64,000 nt of DNA from Pelagerythrobacter sp041912895 (lineage in GTDB: Bacteria > Pseudomonadota > Alphaproteobacteria > Sphingomonadales > Sphingomonadaceae): contig NZ_JAYSGI010000001.1 of assembly GCF_041912895.1 (NCBI RefSeq), positions 1,314,669-1,378,668 of the forward strand, read 5' to 3'. The position numbers were made by a program, and so were the translations under genes. Under the pieces are notes generated by a model. It worked only from the letters and a program-made list of their open reading frames with translations. It was not told where the DNA came from and searched no databases. Positions 27,239 to 35,114 of the stretch are shown one piece after another; within the stretch, counting starts at the first letter, position 1, and each line of letters starts with the position of its first letter.

Positions 27239-27838
27239 ATGTGCAATCTCTACGGCATGAGGGCTTCGCGCGACGAGGTCGCGGCCCACTTCCGCGCCAA
27301 CGACGAATGGCCCCGCGAGGTGACGCTCGAAAAAGACTACGTCGCGCCCGGCAAGCCCGGATGGATCGTGCGCGAGGAAGCCGGCGCGCGGGTTCTCGAT
27401 ACGATGCTCTGGGGGTTTCCCTTCCAGGGCAAGCCGGTCACCAACGTGCGCAACTACGGCAGCCCGTTCTGGCGCTCCGCGCTGCAGGAACCGTCGCGCC
27501 GCTGCCTCGTGCCGGTCACCCGCTTTCAGGAGTGGTCGGCCGCACCGGATCCCGCGACCGGCAAGAAACGTCCGTACTGGTTCAACCTGCGCGCGCAGCC
27601 GATCTTCGCTTTCGCCGGGATCTGGCGCCCGGCCGAGCCTTCACCGTTCTTCTCGTTCCTCACCACCGGTTACGAGGGCGACCCGGCGGCGCACGCTGTC
27701 GGCGCAATCCACCCGAAAGCGATTCCAGTGATTCTGCACGAAGAAGACCATGATCGCTGGCTCCACGCCGAAATCGACGATGCGCTCGAGCTCGCAGCCG
27801 CCTTCCCCTCGCAACTGATCGAGGTCGCCGCAGGATGA
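27239..27838 (+). CDS. SRAP family protein (YedK/HMCES-like DNA-protein crosslink shield)
   Basis: 199 residues starting MCNLYGMRAS, so Cys2 becomes the N-terminal residue after methionine removal, as required in SRAP proteins, which crosslink to abasic sites in single-stranded DNA. Other family marks are NVRNYGSPFW, RRCLVPVTRFQEWSA (with the active-site Glu) and IHPKAIPVILHEEDHDRWL (with the active-site His). It stands behind a LexA box in the prophage left end and overlaps the next gene by ATGA. A role protecting phage or host DNA during SOS is inference. Confidence 0.88.
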   Translation: MCNLYGMRASRDEVAAHFRANDEWPREVTLEKDYVAPGKPGWIVREEAGARVLDTMLWGFPFQGKPVTNVRNYGSPFWRSALQEPSRRCLVPVTRFQEWSAAPDPATGKKRPYWFNLRAQPIFAFAGIWRPAEPSPFFSFLTTGYEGDPAAHAVGAIHPKAIPVILHEEDHDRWLHAEIDDALELAAAFPSQLIEVAAG

Positions 27839-28023
27839 AGGGCTATCTCTACGTCGCCGACGTTACCGGCACCGAGATCGAGGGATCGCGCCGCGACCTC
27901 GCCCACTGCCAGACACCGGAGGCGTTTCAGAAGATCTGGACTGAGCTGGCCGCCAAGGCGGGCGAGGATTGTGTCGTGCTAGACAGCGAAATCGATCGGA
28001 GCCAGCGTGGCAACGAAGTGTGA
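27835..28023 (+). CDS. small hypothetical protein in SRAP operon
   Basis: 62 residues, acidic and soluble, beginning MKGYLYVADVTGTEIEGSRRDL. The ATG overlaps the SRAP stop codon, so the two are probably co-translated. No family is recognised. Confidence 0.6.
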   Translation: MKGYLYVADVTGTEIEGSRRDLAHCQTPEAFQKIWTELAAKAGEDCVVLDSEIDRSQRGNEV

Positions 28024-28090
28024 ATTCGCCTTCCTGCTCGCACTTTGGCTGATCGGCGCGCTGATCGCCATCAACGCCCTGATCGCCTGA
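28007..28090 (+). CDS. 27-residue membrane peptide
   Basis: From GTG 28007 the frame encodes a short basic/acidic N-terminus and one hydrophobic helix (AFLLALWLIGALIAINALIA). GGAG lies about 6 bp before the start, and it overlaps the preceding gene by 17 bp. Size and layout suggest a small phage membrane peptide; expression is unproven. Confidence 0.35.
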   Translation: MATKCEFAFLLALWLIGALIAINALIA

Positions 28091-28097
28091 TCCGCCC

Positions 28098-29159
28098 CTA
28101 CCGCAGCGACCCCGCCGGGATCCGCTCGCCCTCTTCGGTAATCCGGTCCCCGTTGGCGCAGTTGTAGTCGCGGAAGCTCAGCAGGCGCACGCCGAACCAG
28201 TCGTTCATCCGCCGCATGCGTTTCACGATCGGCACGATCTCGGTTTCGTAGAAAACGTCCCGCGCCTCGTCGACCTTGCCGAAGCCGGCATTGTTCAGCG
28301 GGATGATGCCGATCAGCTGGGGCGGCACCCGGTGCGCGGCGAGCAGATCGTCGCGGCTGATGTTCTTCACGCTGGAAAATTCGTCCTTCGCCGCGACGTC
28401 GGCGATCGGTATCAGCTGGATGCCGTCTTTCTTGCCCTTCGGGATATGCAGGAACATGTTCTTGAAGTTCCCGACGCCCTTGGCCTGCTTGAGCGCGCCT
28501 TCCATCTTCGCGGCGGTCTCGTTGTCGGCCAGCGGCTCGCTCAGGTAGAGGATGAACCCCGCGTGCGCCCCGTTCAGGTAGTACCGGCGGCGGAACAGCG
28601 TCGCATTTTCGTTCAGCAAGCCGCTCTGCAGCGCCGAGAGCCATTCGGGCAGGCCGTAGAGCTCCTGCGCGACGTCGGGCTGCTGCAGGTGGAAGATGCG
28701 GCCGAGCGGATATTCGTGCGCCGTCCCGATCGGCCCGTTCACGAACCAGTAGACATCGTCGTCGACGCCGCGGCGGGTGTGCCGCGCCGGCGAATGCCCC
28801 GCCCGGGCGATGCGCTGGGCGTTGTTCGGCACGAATTCGAGATAGGCGTTGCCCATCTGCAGGAAGTCGAGCGCGAACCGCTCGAAATCGTCGGCCGACA
28901 GCCAGCGCGAGGGCTGCTGGTGAGCGACGAGCAGATTGACCTTCAGCGCCACCGCACTGCGATGATGCGGGCTCATGTTGAACGATCGCGCCAGGCTGTC
29001 CATCGGCAGCGGCGGTTCGTACCACCGCCCGTTGTGCCACACCTCGTAATACTGGCTCAGCTCGCGCCGATCGAGCACGCCCTCGGGCTCCCCGAACGTA
29101 AAGGCCATCGGCGCGGCGGCGGGCGCGCTTTCCTGCTCGACCAGCTGCTGTTCGTCCAT
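28098..29159 (-). CDS. Q: phage portal protein, P2 gpQ type
   Basis: 353 residues. The start MDEQQLVEQE at 29159 is preferred to the ATG at 29177 because GGGGA precedes it at a suitable distance. Segments such as YYEVWHNGRWYEPPLPMDSLARSFNMSPHHRSAVALKVN, QMGNAYLEFVPN and HRVPPQLIGIIPLNNAGFGK match P2-like portals. Twelve copies would form the head vertex through which DNA is packaged. It is transcribed leftward with the terminase gene, as Q-P are in P2. Confidence 0.93.
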   Translation of the reverse strand: MDEQQLVEQESAPAAAPMAFTFGEPEGVLDRRELSQYYEVWHNGRWYEPPLPMDSLARSFNMSPHHRSAVALKVNLLVAHQQPSRWLSADDFERFALDFLQMGNAYLEFVPNNAQRIARAGHSPARHTRRGVDDDVYWFVNGPIGTAHEYPLGRIFHLQQPDVAQELYGLPEWLSALQSGLLNENATLFRRRYYLNGAHAGFILYLSEPLADNETAAKMEGALKQAKGVGNFKNMFLHIPKGKKDGIQLIPIADVAAKDEFSSVKNISRDDLLAAHRVPPQLIGIIPLNNAGFGKVDEARDVFYETEIVPIVKRMRRMNDWFGVRLLSFRDYNCANGDRITEEGERIPAGSLR

Positions 29160-29194
29160 CGTCGTTCCCCGTTTCATCGCGCCGCTTCTGCGCA

Positions 29195-31075
29195 TCAGTT
29201 GAAAAACACGACCCGGCCGCCGGCGCTTTCGTGCGCGGTGCCGGCGTCGATCGGTTCGTTGGAAAGCGCGTGCATGATCGCCCAGGCGATGTCGGCATGG
29301 CCGATTTGCCCGTTACGCTTGGCGATGTAAGTGACGCCCTTCTGGCTGCCGGTCAGCGCCGGGCGTATCGCCATGAAGGCCTGCATCACGTCCGTCCAAC
29401 CGGCATCGAATTCGATCCGGCCGGCGCGGAAGACGTTCTGCGCCTTGTGGACCAGCGCCGCCTTGCTCGCGAGCGAATATTCGATCTTGCGCGCCATCGC
29501 GAACCAGCGGCTCACCAGCTCCCACACCGCCAGGCCGTGCCCGGTGGTGTCGATCGCGATATCGGTCACGCGGTAGCGTTCGGCCACGCGCTCGATCGCA
29601 TCGGCCTGCCCCTGGAAGTCGAGCCCGTTGAGGCGATACTTCTCCAGCACGCGGAACTTGCCCTTGCCCGCCTGCTCGGGCGGCGCGACCACCGCCAGCG
29701 CGGCATCGTCGCGGCCCTGCTTGTTGGGATCGTAGCCGAGCCACACCGGCAGGTCGCCGAACGGCCGCCCGCCCGCCACCTCGATCAGCGCGGGCTTGAA
29801 GTCGCGCCATTTGAGGAAGCTGTCGACGCGGGCCGGGGCGATGCGGCTCCACGGGAAGCTGCTCTCGCTGTCGTCCACGTCCTCGCATTCGAAGAGGTTG
29901 CGGAATTCCTCCTCCGAATACTCGAGCCGCAGCTCGTCGACGTCGACCAGCTTGCCCAGCCCCTGCGCGGCCGCGTCGTGGATCGTGAGCGTCTGCTGCC
30001 AGCTGCCATCGGGCATGATCGCCCCGCCGCGCAGATTGCGCAGCGACAGGTCGAACGGCTTCTGCTCGCCCTTCTTGCGGCCCTTGTTCCATTCCTCGCC
30101 CGACCAGAAGCCGTAGGACTGGTGCGTCTTGCTCGATGCGCTCGAGAAATAGGTCTTCCGGTAGATCGTGTGCGTCGCCATCGCGCTCGCCACGCGGCTC
30201 AGCTCGAGGAAATTGTCGACCCAGGCGAATTCGTCGAAATAGAAATCGCCGCTCTCGCCCTGGGCGGTGCTGCTGTTGGTCGACATCGGGTAGAGGCCGA
30301 CCGCATCAAGATCGAACCCTTCTCCGGCGTCGTCCACGAGCCCGCCGAAGTCGAGCATGATGATCTTGCCCTTGAGCTCGACGCCGGTCACCCGGCGCAC
30401 CCAGCTCACGATCTCGCGCCGGAACTTGAGCGCCTGCCGCTCCGAGGCGGACAGGAATATCTGGTTGCGCGGCTGATCGCCGTTCAGCACGTCCTCGGCG
30501 ATCTTGCACACCGCCTCGCGGGCGAAATACCAGGTCGCGCCGACCTGCCGGCTCTTGCGGATTTTCCGCGTCCGCTGGTGCCGCTGCGACCACCAGTGCT
30601 CCTGATATGCGAAATTCTTGTCGTGGAAATCGTCGAGCAGCGCCTGCCACTGTTCGCGGGTCAGGCAGTTCTTGCGCTTTTCGGCGCGCTTGGCCTGCGC
30701 GGCATCGTCGTTGCGCTTCGCCAGCTTCGGGTTGAGGTCGCTTTCCTTGCCGGTCCCGTCGAACTTGCGGATCCGCGCGCCGCGTTCGAGCTGGCGCATC
30801 AGGAAATCGACGCGCTTCATGTCGCCCTCGGTGAAAGGTTCCTTGTCGAGCAGCGTGGCGATCTTCGCTTCGATCCGGTCCTCGACCACCGCGATCGGCG
30901 CGGCATCGTCCCACGCATCGCGGCGCTTCCAGCTCGCGACGGTCGGATATTTCTCGCCCAGCTCGGCGGCGATCTGCGTTAGCGTCCAGCCCCGGAAATA
31001 GAGCGAGCGCGCCTGGCGCCGCGCGGCGGCGGCGGCAAGCTGGCTCTCGTCCGGTTCCGGGGTCTCGGTGTGCAT
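29195..31075 (-). CDS. P: terminase ATPase/nuclease large subunit, P2 gpP type
   Basis: 626 residues from ATG 31075. An N-terminal helix-turn-helix (YFRGWTLTQIAAELGEKYPTVASWKRRDAW) precedes the ATPase, with SRQVGATWYFA as the Walker A region near residue 172 and DFYFDEFAWVD as Walker B near 277. The nuclease domain begins at WLGYDPNKQGRDDAALAVV near 445. The start lacks a Shine-Dalgarno sequence but lies 58 bp from the centre of a conserved dyad at 31125-31141. It cleaves and translocates DNA into the prohead together with the portal and gpM. Confidence 0.93.
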   Translation of the reverse strand: MHTETPEPDESQLAAAAARRQARSLYFRGWTLTQIAAELGEKYPTVASWKRRDAWDDAAPIAVVEDRIEAKIATLLDKEPFTEGDMKRVDFLMRQLERGARIRKFDGTGKESDLNPKLAKRNDDAAQAKRAEKRKNCLTREQWQALLDDFHDKNFAYQEHWWSQRHQRTRKIRKSRQVGATWYFAREAVCKIAEDVLNGDQPRNQIFLSASERQALKFRREIVSWVRRVTGVELKGKIIMLDFGGLVDDAGEGFDLDAVGLYPMSTNSSTAQGESGDFYFDEFAWVDNFLELSRVASAMATHTIYRKTYFSSASSKTHQSYGFWSGEEWNKGRKKGEQKPFDLSLRNLRGGAIMPDGSWQQTLTIHDAAAQGLGKLVDVDELRLEYSEEEFRNLFECEDVDDSESSFPWSRIAPARVDSFLKWRDFKPALIEVAGGRPFGDLPVWLGYDPNKQGRDDAALAVVAPPEQAGKGKFRVLEKYRLNGLDFQGQADAIERVAERYRVTDIAIDTTGHGLAVWELVSRWFAMARKIEYSLASKAALVHKAQNVFRAGRIEFDAGWTDVMQAFMAIRPALTGSQKGVTYIAKRNGQIGHADIAWAIMHALSNEPIDAGTAHESAGGRVVFFN

Positions 31076-31124
31076 GGCCCTGCCATGCACCGCCGCGCGG
31101 GCCCGCTGGCTATCGGCCCGCAAA

Positions 31125-31143
31125 GTGAAACCGGCTTCCACCT
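31125..31143. promoter_or_regulatory. late-promoter dyad, copy 1 (between divergent P and O)
   Basis: GTGAAACCGGCTTCCAC (31125-31141) is an imperfect palindrome, and with the next two bases it is identical to 36098-36116. Its centre is 58 bp from the P start codon (leftward) and 116 bp from the O start (rightward), so it could serve either or both operons. Confidence 0.65.
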
Positions 31144-31171
31144 TTCGCGCGCGTTGCGTTGAGGCCGGTTC

Positions 31172-31223
31172 GTCTGCCCCAAGGCACCCGACAGCCCTCG
31201 AGCAGCAACGCGACGGGGCAGAC
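31172..31223. other. inverted repeat in leader of capsid operon
   Basis: GTCTGCCCC (31172-31180) and GGGGCAGAC (31215-31223) are perfect 9-bp arms with a 34-bp loop. They lie between the dyad and the scaffold gene, so in a rightward transcript they would form a leader hairpin ending 25 nt before the ATG. Confidence 0.5.
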
Positions 31224-31248
31224 TGGAATTCGCGACGGGAGCCTTTTG

Positions 31249-32121
31249 ATGAAGACCAAGCCCTTCCTACTCGCCACCGCCGGCAGCACGATCGACGGTC
31301 GGGTGATCGACGAGAAGATGCTCGACGAGATGGCCAAGGGTTACGACCCGAAGACCTACGGCGCGCGCCTCAACATCGAGCATATCCGGGGGATCAGCGG
31401 CCAGGCGCCGTTCCGCGCCTATGGCGACGTGCTCGAGCTGTCGATCGCCGACGTCGAGGTGAATTTCCACGGCAAGAGCGAAAAGCGCAAAGGCCTCTAC
31501 GGCGTGTTCGACGTGACCGACGAGGCAAAAGAGCTCAACGCCCAGGGTCAGAAGGTCTATCCCTCGATCGAGATCGAGCCCAACTTCGGCGGCAAGGGCA
31601 GTGCCTACCTGATGGGCGTCGCGCTGACCGATTCCCCCGCTTCGATCGCGACCGAACGGCTCGCCTTCAACCGCAGCCTGCCCGGCGCGATCACGCTCAC
31701 CCGCGACGCCGAGGGCCAGCCCGCAGGCCCGGGCAAGCTGGAATTCGCCGACGCCTCCGATCCCGGCGGAGAGAGCTTCCTCACCAAGCTCGGCACGATG
31801 CTCGACGGGTTCGCGGCGAAGTTCGGCGCTGCGAGCGAAAAGGACGGTGCCAAGCCTGCCGCGCCGCAGGGCGCAAAGCCCGAGGGCGAGGATGCCGGCA
31901 CTGTGTTCGACTTCTCGCAGATGCGCCCGCTGTTCGAGCAATTCGGCCAGACGTTCGAGACCTCGATCGAAGGCCTGCGCACGGGCATTCGCGAGGAGAT
32001 CGACCAGCTCTCGATCAAGATCAAGCGGGTCGAGGACGCTGCCGAGGCCAAGCCGACCGGCAATCACCGCAGCCGCCCGCCGGCCGATGGCGGCGCGCTC
32101 GATTACTCCAAGGTCTTCTGA
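31249..32121 (+). CDS. O: capsid scaffolding protein with protease domain, P2 gpO type
   Basis: 290 residues. The start MKTKPFLLATAGSTIDGRVID at 31249 follows a GGGAG Shine-Dalgarno sequence; longer frames upstream are not family-like. The segment GYDPKTYGARLNIEHIRGISG and QKVYPSIEIEPNFGGKGSAYLMGVALTDSPASIATERL mirrors P2 gpO. The C-terminal half is low-complexity and helical, as expected for the scaffold part. It is the first gene of the rightward head-tail operon. Confidence 0.93.
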   Translation: MKTKPFLLATAGSTIDGRVIDEKMLDEMAKGYDPKTYGARLNIEHIRGISGQAPFRAYGDVLELSIADVEVNFHGKSEKRKGLYGVFDVTDEAKELNAQGQKVYPSIEIEPNFGGKGSAYLMGVALTDSPASIATERLAFNRSLPGAITLTRDAEGQPAGPGKLEFADASDPGGESFLTKLGTMLDGFAAKFGAASEKDGAKPAAPQGAKPEGEDAGTVFDFSQMRPLFEQFGQTFETSIEGLRTGIREEIDQLSIKIKRVEDAAEAKPTGNHRSRPPADGGALDYSKVF

Positions 32122-32195
32122 CCCGCCCTGCCCGAACAGCCCGCCCCGCAACCCTCTCCCGCCCCGCGACCAGTCAAACCTAGGGATCGACCGCC

Positions 32196-33287
32196 ATGAA
32201 CTACCATCTTTCCGATCGCGGCCGCCGGGCGCTCGACGGGCTCTACAGTGCCATCGGCAACATCAACGGCGTCGCCAACGTTCACCGCAAGTTCGCGCTC
32301 GATCCGACTTCGGAACAGCGCCTCGAGGACATGCAGCGCGAGGAGATCGCCTTCCTCGAGCGGATCAACATCATCCCGGTGCGCGACCTGATCGGGCAGG
32401 TGATCGGCCTCGGCGTCGAGGATTTCATCGCCAAGCGTACGAGCGAAGCCAACCTGCCGCGCAAGCCCGAGTATCCGGGCAAGCTCGACGATCGCGAATA
32501 CCGGCTCTACGACACCGAGTTCGACACCAAGCTGCCGTGGCAGATCATCGACGCCTGGTCGAAGTTCCCCGATTTCGCGCAGCGCTATTCGCGGCAGGTC
32601 GCGATCTCGATCGGTCTCTCGCGGATCTCGATCGGTTGGCACGGCGTGACCGCCGCGGCGCAGAGCAACCCGGTCGCCAACCCCAACGGCGAGGACATGA
32701 ACATCGGGTGGCTGCAGAAGCTGCGCCTCGAGCGGCCCGATCACGTCATGGGCCGCGCGCTGGATGGCGGCACCGGCACCGCCACCGGCGCCGCCGCCCC
32801 GGTTTACATCGGCAAGAACGCCGCGATCGCCGATGGCGACTACAAGAACCTCGACGCGCTCGCCTACGACCTGATCGCCGGCCTGCCGAGCTGGGCGCGC
32901 AGTTCGACCGAGCACGTCGTGATCGTGAGCCAGGACCTGGTCGACGAGAAGTACTTCCCGATGATCAACCGGCCGCTGTCGGACACGATCGACGGCGGGC
33001 GCGCGATCAGCGACCAGGTGACGTACGACATCGTGAAGTCGGCCAAGCAGCTCGGCGGGCGCCCGGCCGTCGTGGTGCCGAAGTTCCCCGACGGCACGAT
33101 GGCGGTCACCCCGCTGTCGAACCTGTCGATCTACTACCAGGAAGGTTCGCGCCGCCGCTACATCCGCGACGAGCCCGAGAACAAGGCCAGCCTGGTCGAC
33201 TACAACTCGGTCAACGAGGGCTACGTGCTCGAATCGACCGACTTTATGGCGATGGCCGAGAACATCACGTTCGGCGACCGCGAATAA
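32196..33287 (+). CDS. N: major capsid protein, P2 gpN type
   Basis: 363 residues, close to P2 gpN in length and sequence pattern: GNINGVANVHRKFALDPTSEQRL, FLERINIIPVRDLIGQVIGLGV, VGWLQ-like IGWLQKLRLE, VVIVSQDLVDEKYFPMINRPLSDTIDG and LSNLSIYYQEGSRRRYIRDEPE. It forms the HK97-fold icosahedral shell. It is 74 bp after the scaffold gene. Confidence 0.95.
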   Translation: MNYHLSDRGRRALDGLYSAIGNINGVANVHRKFALDPTSEQRLEDMQREEIAFLERINIIPVRDLIGQVIGLGVEDFIAKRTSEANLPRKPEYPGKLDDREYRLYDTEFDTKLPWQIIDAWSKFPDFAQRYSRQVAISIGLSRISIGWHGVTAAAQSNPVANPNGEDMNIGWLQKLRLERPDHVMGRALDGGTGTATGAAAPVYIGKNAAIADGDYKNLDALAYDLIAGLPSWARSSTEHVVIVSQDLVDEKYFPMINRPLSDTIDGGRAISDQVTYDIVKSAKQLGGRPAVVVPKFPDGTMAVTPLSNLSIYYQEGSRRRYIRDEPENKASLVDYNSVNEGYVLESTDFMAMAENITFGDRE

Positions 33288-33399
33288 TACCCCCCGAGAG
33301 CGAGGAAACCGAAGCTGGCGTGAGGGCCGGCGACGGTGGAGCCCCGGATCCGGCGGAGGACCTCACAGATCCCGCCACCACTTCAGGAGAGCCTCCGCG

Positions 33400-34143
33400 A
33401 TGGTAAGCCCGTTCCGCCGTCACCAGCAGAAAGCCCGCGCCGTCCTCGCGGGCAGCAAGGCCGCGCCCCAGACCAGCGCCGCGCCCCCGGCCCCGGCCGA
33501 GGACAGCCCCGCCGGGCAGGAATACGCCGGTCTGCGCGCCGCGCTGCACGACAACCTTCGCTCGCTGGCCGACATCGCCAGCCACGAGCAGCGGCAGCCC
33601 AAGAAAGCCGAGTTCGCGAAGACCTTCGCGCCGTGGATCGAGGGCGTGATCGAAGCGAACGCGCCGGTGCAGGATGAAATCCTCGTCACCAACATGATCT
33701 GGGCGATCGACTACGGCGATCTCGACTACGCGCTGCGCCTCGGCCGGTTCGCCATCGAACACAACCTCGCGATGCCCGAGCAGTACAGCCGCTCGGTCGC
33801 GTGCTTCATCGCCGAGGAGATCGCGGAGATCGCGCTGAAGGATGAAGACGCCGTGCGCCACGACCAGCTGGGCGACGTGCTGCAGCTGACCGCGCAGGCC
33901 GACATGCCCGACCAGGCGAAAGCCAAGCTGTTCAAGGCGCTCGGCCGCAGTTGGGCCCGGCGGGCGGAGGATTTCGACGCCACCGCCGACAACGCTCCCG
34001 CTGGCGGCGCGAAGGCCTATGCCGGCGAGGCGGAAGAGATGTTCCACCGCGCGCTCAAGCTCGACGAGAAGTCGGGCGTGAAGACCGACATCAAGCAGAT
34101 CGAGAAGCTGCTGAAGGCGCTCGGCGACGCCGAGGACAGTTGA
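33400..34143 (+). CDS. M: terminase small subunit, P2 gpM type
   Basis: 247 residues: MVSPFRRHQQKARAVLAG at the N-terminus, then FAKTFAPWIEGVIEANAPVQDEILVTNMIWAIDYGDLDYALRLGRFAIEHNLAMPEQYSR and LGDVLQLTAQADMPDQAKAKLFKALGR, all shared with P2 gpM. It recognises the packaging site and works with gpP. AGGAG precedes the ATG. The 112 bp before it hold no feature. Confidence 0.93.
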   Translation: MVSPFRRHQQKARAVLAGSKAAPQTSAAPPAPAEDSPAGQEYAGLRAALHDNLRSLADIASHEQRQPKKAEFAKTFAPWIEGVIEANAPVQDEILVTNMIWAIDYGDLDYALRLGRFAIEHNLAMPEQYSRSVACFIAEEIAEIALKDEDAVRHDQLGDVLQLTAQADMPDQAKAKLFKALGRSWARRAEDFDATADNAPAGGAKAYAGEAEEMFHRALKLDEKSGVKTDIKQIEKLLKALGDAEDS

Positions 34144-34268
34144 CGCAAGAGATCGCCCACGGCGCTCGGGGGGCGGACGGAACGGCTTGCCGGGTCGCAT
34201 GGCCCGCGCCGGTCGCGCCGTCCCCACCCCCCGTAAACCGCACCCGGGCAGCGTAAGAGGGAAACCAG

Positions 34269-34757
34269 ATGGCCGGCCTCATCGCTCCGCCCGACAATGC
34301 CGATCCCGCAGACGCCGTGGTCTTCGCCGATGGCTGGTTTCCGGACATCCCGCTCGCGCTCGTGCGCGACAGGTTCCGGCTCGGCGACAATGTCGTCACC
34401 ACGCCCCGCCTCGTTTCGGCCATCGAGGGCGCGATGATCTCCGCCTTCCGCGCGCTCGCGCTGTGGCGGGCGGAGCGGATCGTCGCGGGTGCGGCCACTT
34501 TCGACCTGGTGACGTTGGCCCGCCTCAACGACAGGAACATGGCCGAGGTGCTGTGGGAGCGGATCATCGGCAACTTCGCCGCCGCCGAGCTGGCCGACAC
34601 GCACCGCGATGTCAGCGCCACCGATGACGGGCTCGATCGCGCGGAGGAGAAGTCCGAGACCGCCGACGACTACCGCCGCCTCGCATACCACGCGATCGCC
34701 GATCTCCAGTCGCTCGGCGGCGAGCCCGCGCCCCGCAACCGGGTGGCGCTGGTATGA
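34269..34757 (+). CDS. L: head completion protein, P2 gpL type
   Basis: 162 residues. FADGWFPDIPLALVRDRFRLGDNVVTTPRLVSAIEGAMISAFRAL and a C-terminal DDYRRLAYHAIADLQSL fit gpL, which plugs the filled head before tail joining. It follows gpM after 125 bp without recognisable signals and overlaps a repeat-derived mini-ORF by ATGA. Confidence 0.9.
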   Translation: MAGLIAPPDNADPADAVVFADGWFPDIPLALVRDRFRLGDNVVTTPRLVSAIEGAMISAFRALALWRAERIVAGAATFDLVTLARLNDRNMAEVLWERIIGNFAAAELADTHRDVSATDDGLDRAEEKSETADDYRRLAYHAIADLQSLGGEPAPRNRVALV

Positions 34758-34828
34758 TCCCGCGCTCAAGCAGCGGAGCGGTAGCGCAGAAGGCAACTCG
34801 CTCAAGCAGCGAAGCGATAGCGCAATGA
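34754..34828 (+). CDS. 24-residue mini-ORF made of two repeat units
   Basis: The ATG overlaps the gpL stop (ATGA) and its TGA overlaps the gpX start region (ATGA at 34825), so it fills the junction exactly. It encodes two copies of a motif, SSSGAVAQ and SSSEAIAQ, produced by two 36-bp repeat units (see the repeat at 34765). It may only serve translational coupling; a functional peptide is unproven. Confidence 0.35.
   Translation: MIPRSSSGAVAQKATRSSSEAIAQ
34765..34823. repeat. 23-bp dispersed repeat, tandem pair 1
   Basis: Copies at 34765-34787 and 34801-34823, starting CTCAAGCAGCGGAGCGGTAG and CTCAAGCAGCGAAGCGATAG, 36 bp apart. The pair fills the gpL-gpX junction. Related copies occur at 35042, 35075, 47487, 57635 and 57671. 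Confidence 0.85.
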
Positions 34829-35034
34829 AGGCTACCGTGCGTGAGGGTGAGACCGTCGACGAGGTCTGCTGGCGCGTGCTCGGCCGGACGCAGGCGGTGA
34901 CCGAGCAGGTGCTCGCGCGCAATCCCGGCCTCGCCGACCGTGGCGCGGCGCTCCCCGGCGGTCTCGAGATCGATCTCCCCGAACCGGCGCAGGCTGCACC
35001 CGCGCGCCGTGAAACGGTGAAGCTGTGGGATTGA
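34825..35034 (+). CDS. X: tail protein X (LysM-like), P2 gpX type
   Basis: 69 residues: MKATVREGETVDEVCWRVLGR, ending PGLADRGAALPGGLEIDLPEP, the small LysM-like fold of gpX, an essential tail component. The ATG at 34825 directly follows repeat copy 2 and overlaps the mini-ORF stop; longer readings of this frame would only translate the repeats. Confidence 0.88.
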   Translation: MKATVREGETVDEVCWRVLGRTQAVTEQVLARNPGLADRGAALPGGLEIDLPEPAQAAPARRETVKLWD

Positions 35035-35036
35035 CC

Positions 35037-35114
35037 ATGACCTCAAGCAGCGCAGCGGTAGGTCGGAACACGGCCTCAAGTAGCGCAGCGATAGGCCAGA
35101 AAAGGACCGTCTGA
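35037..35114 (+). CDS. 25-residue mini-ORF made of two repeat units
   Basis: It starts 2 bp after the gpX stop and its TGA overlaps the gpR ATG (TGATG). It again encodes two copies of the motif, SSSAAVGR and SSSAAIGQ, in the same reading phase as the mini-ORF at 34754. Like that one it exactly bridges two tail genes. Confidence 0.35.
   Translation: MTSSSAAVGRNTASSSAAIGQKRTV
35042..35097. repeat. 23-bp dispersed repeat, tandem pair 2
   Basis: Copies at 35042-35064 (CTCAAGCAGCGCAGCGGTAG...) and 35075-35097 (CTCAAGTAGCGCAGCGATAG...), 33 bp apart. They differ from pair 1 mainly at the third base of SSS-x-A-V/I codons. The pair lies in the gpX-gpR junction. Confidence 0.85.

Noticed and set aside
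29231..30982. Long plus-strand open frame of 583 codons opposite the terminase gene
   Set aside because: Antisense shadow of gene P without family features or a ribosome binding site.
34765..35097. CRISPR-like repeat array
   Set aside because: Spacers are 10-13 bp, copies occur in pairs at distant places, sequences are partly coding and no cas genes are present.
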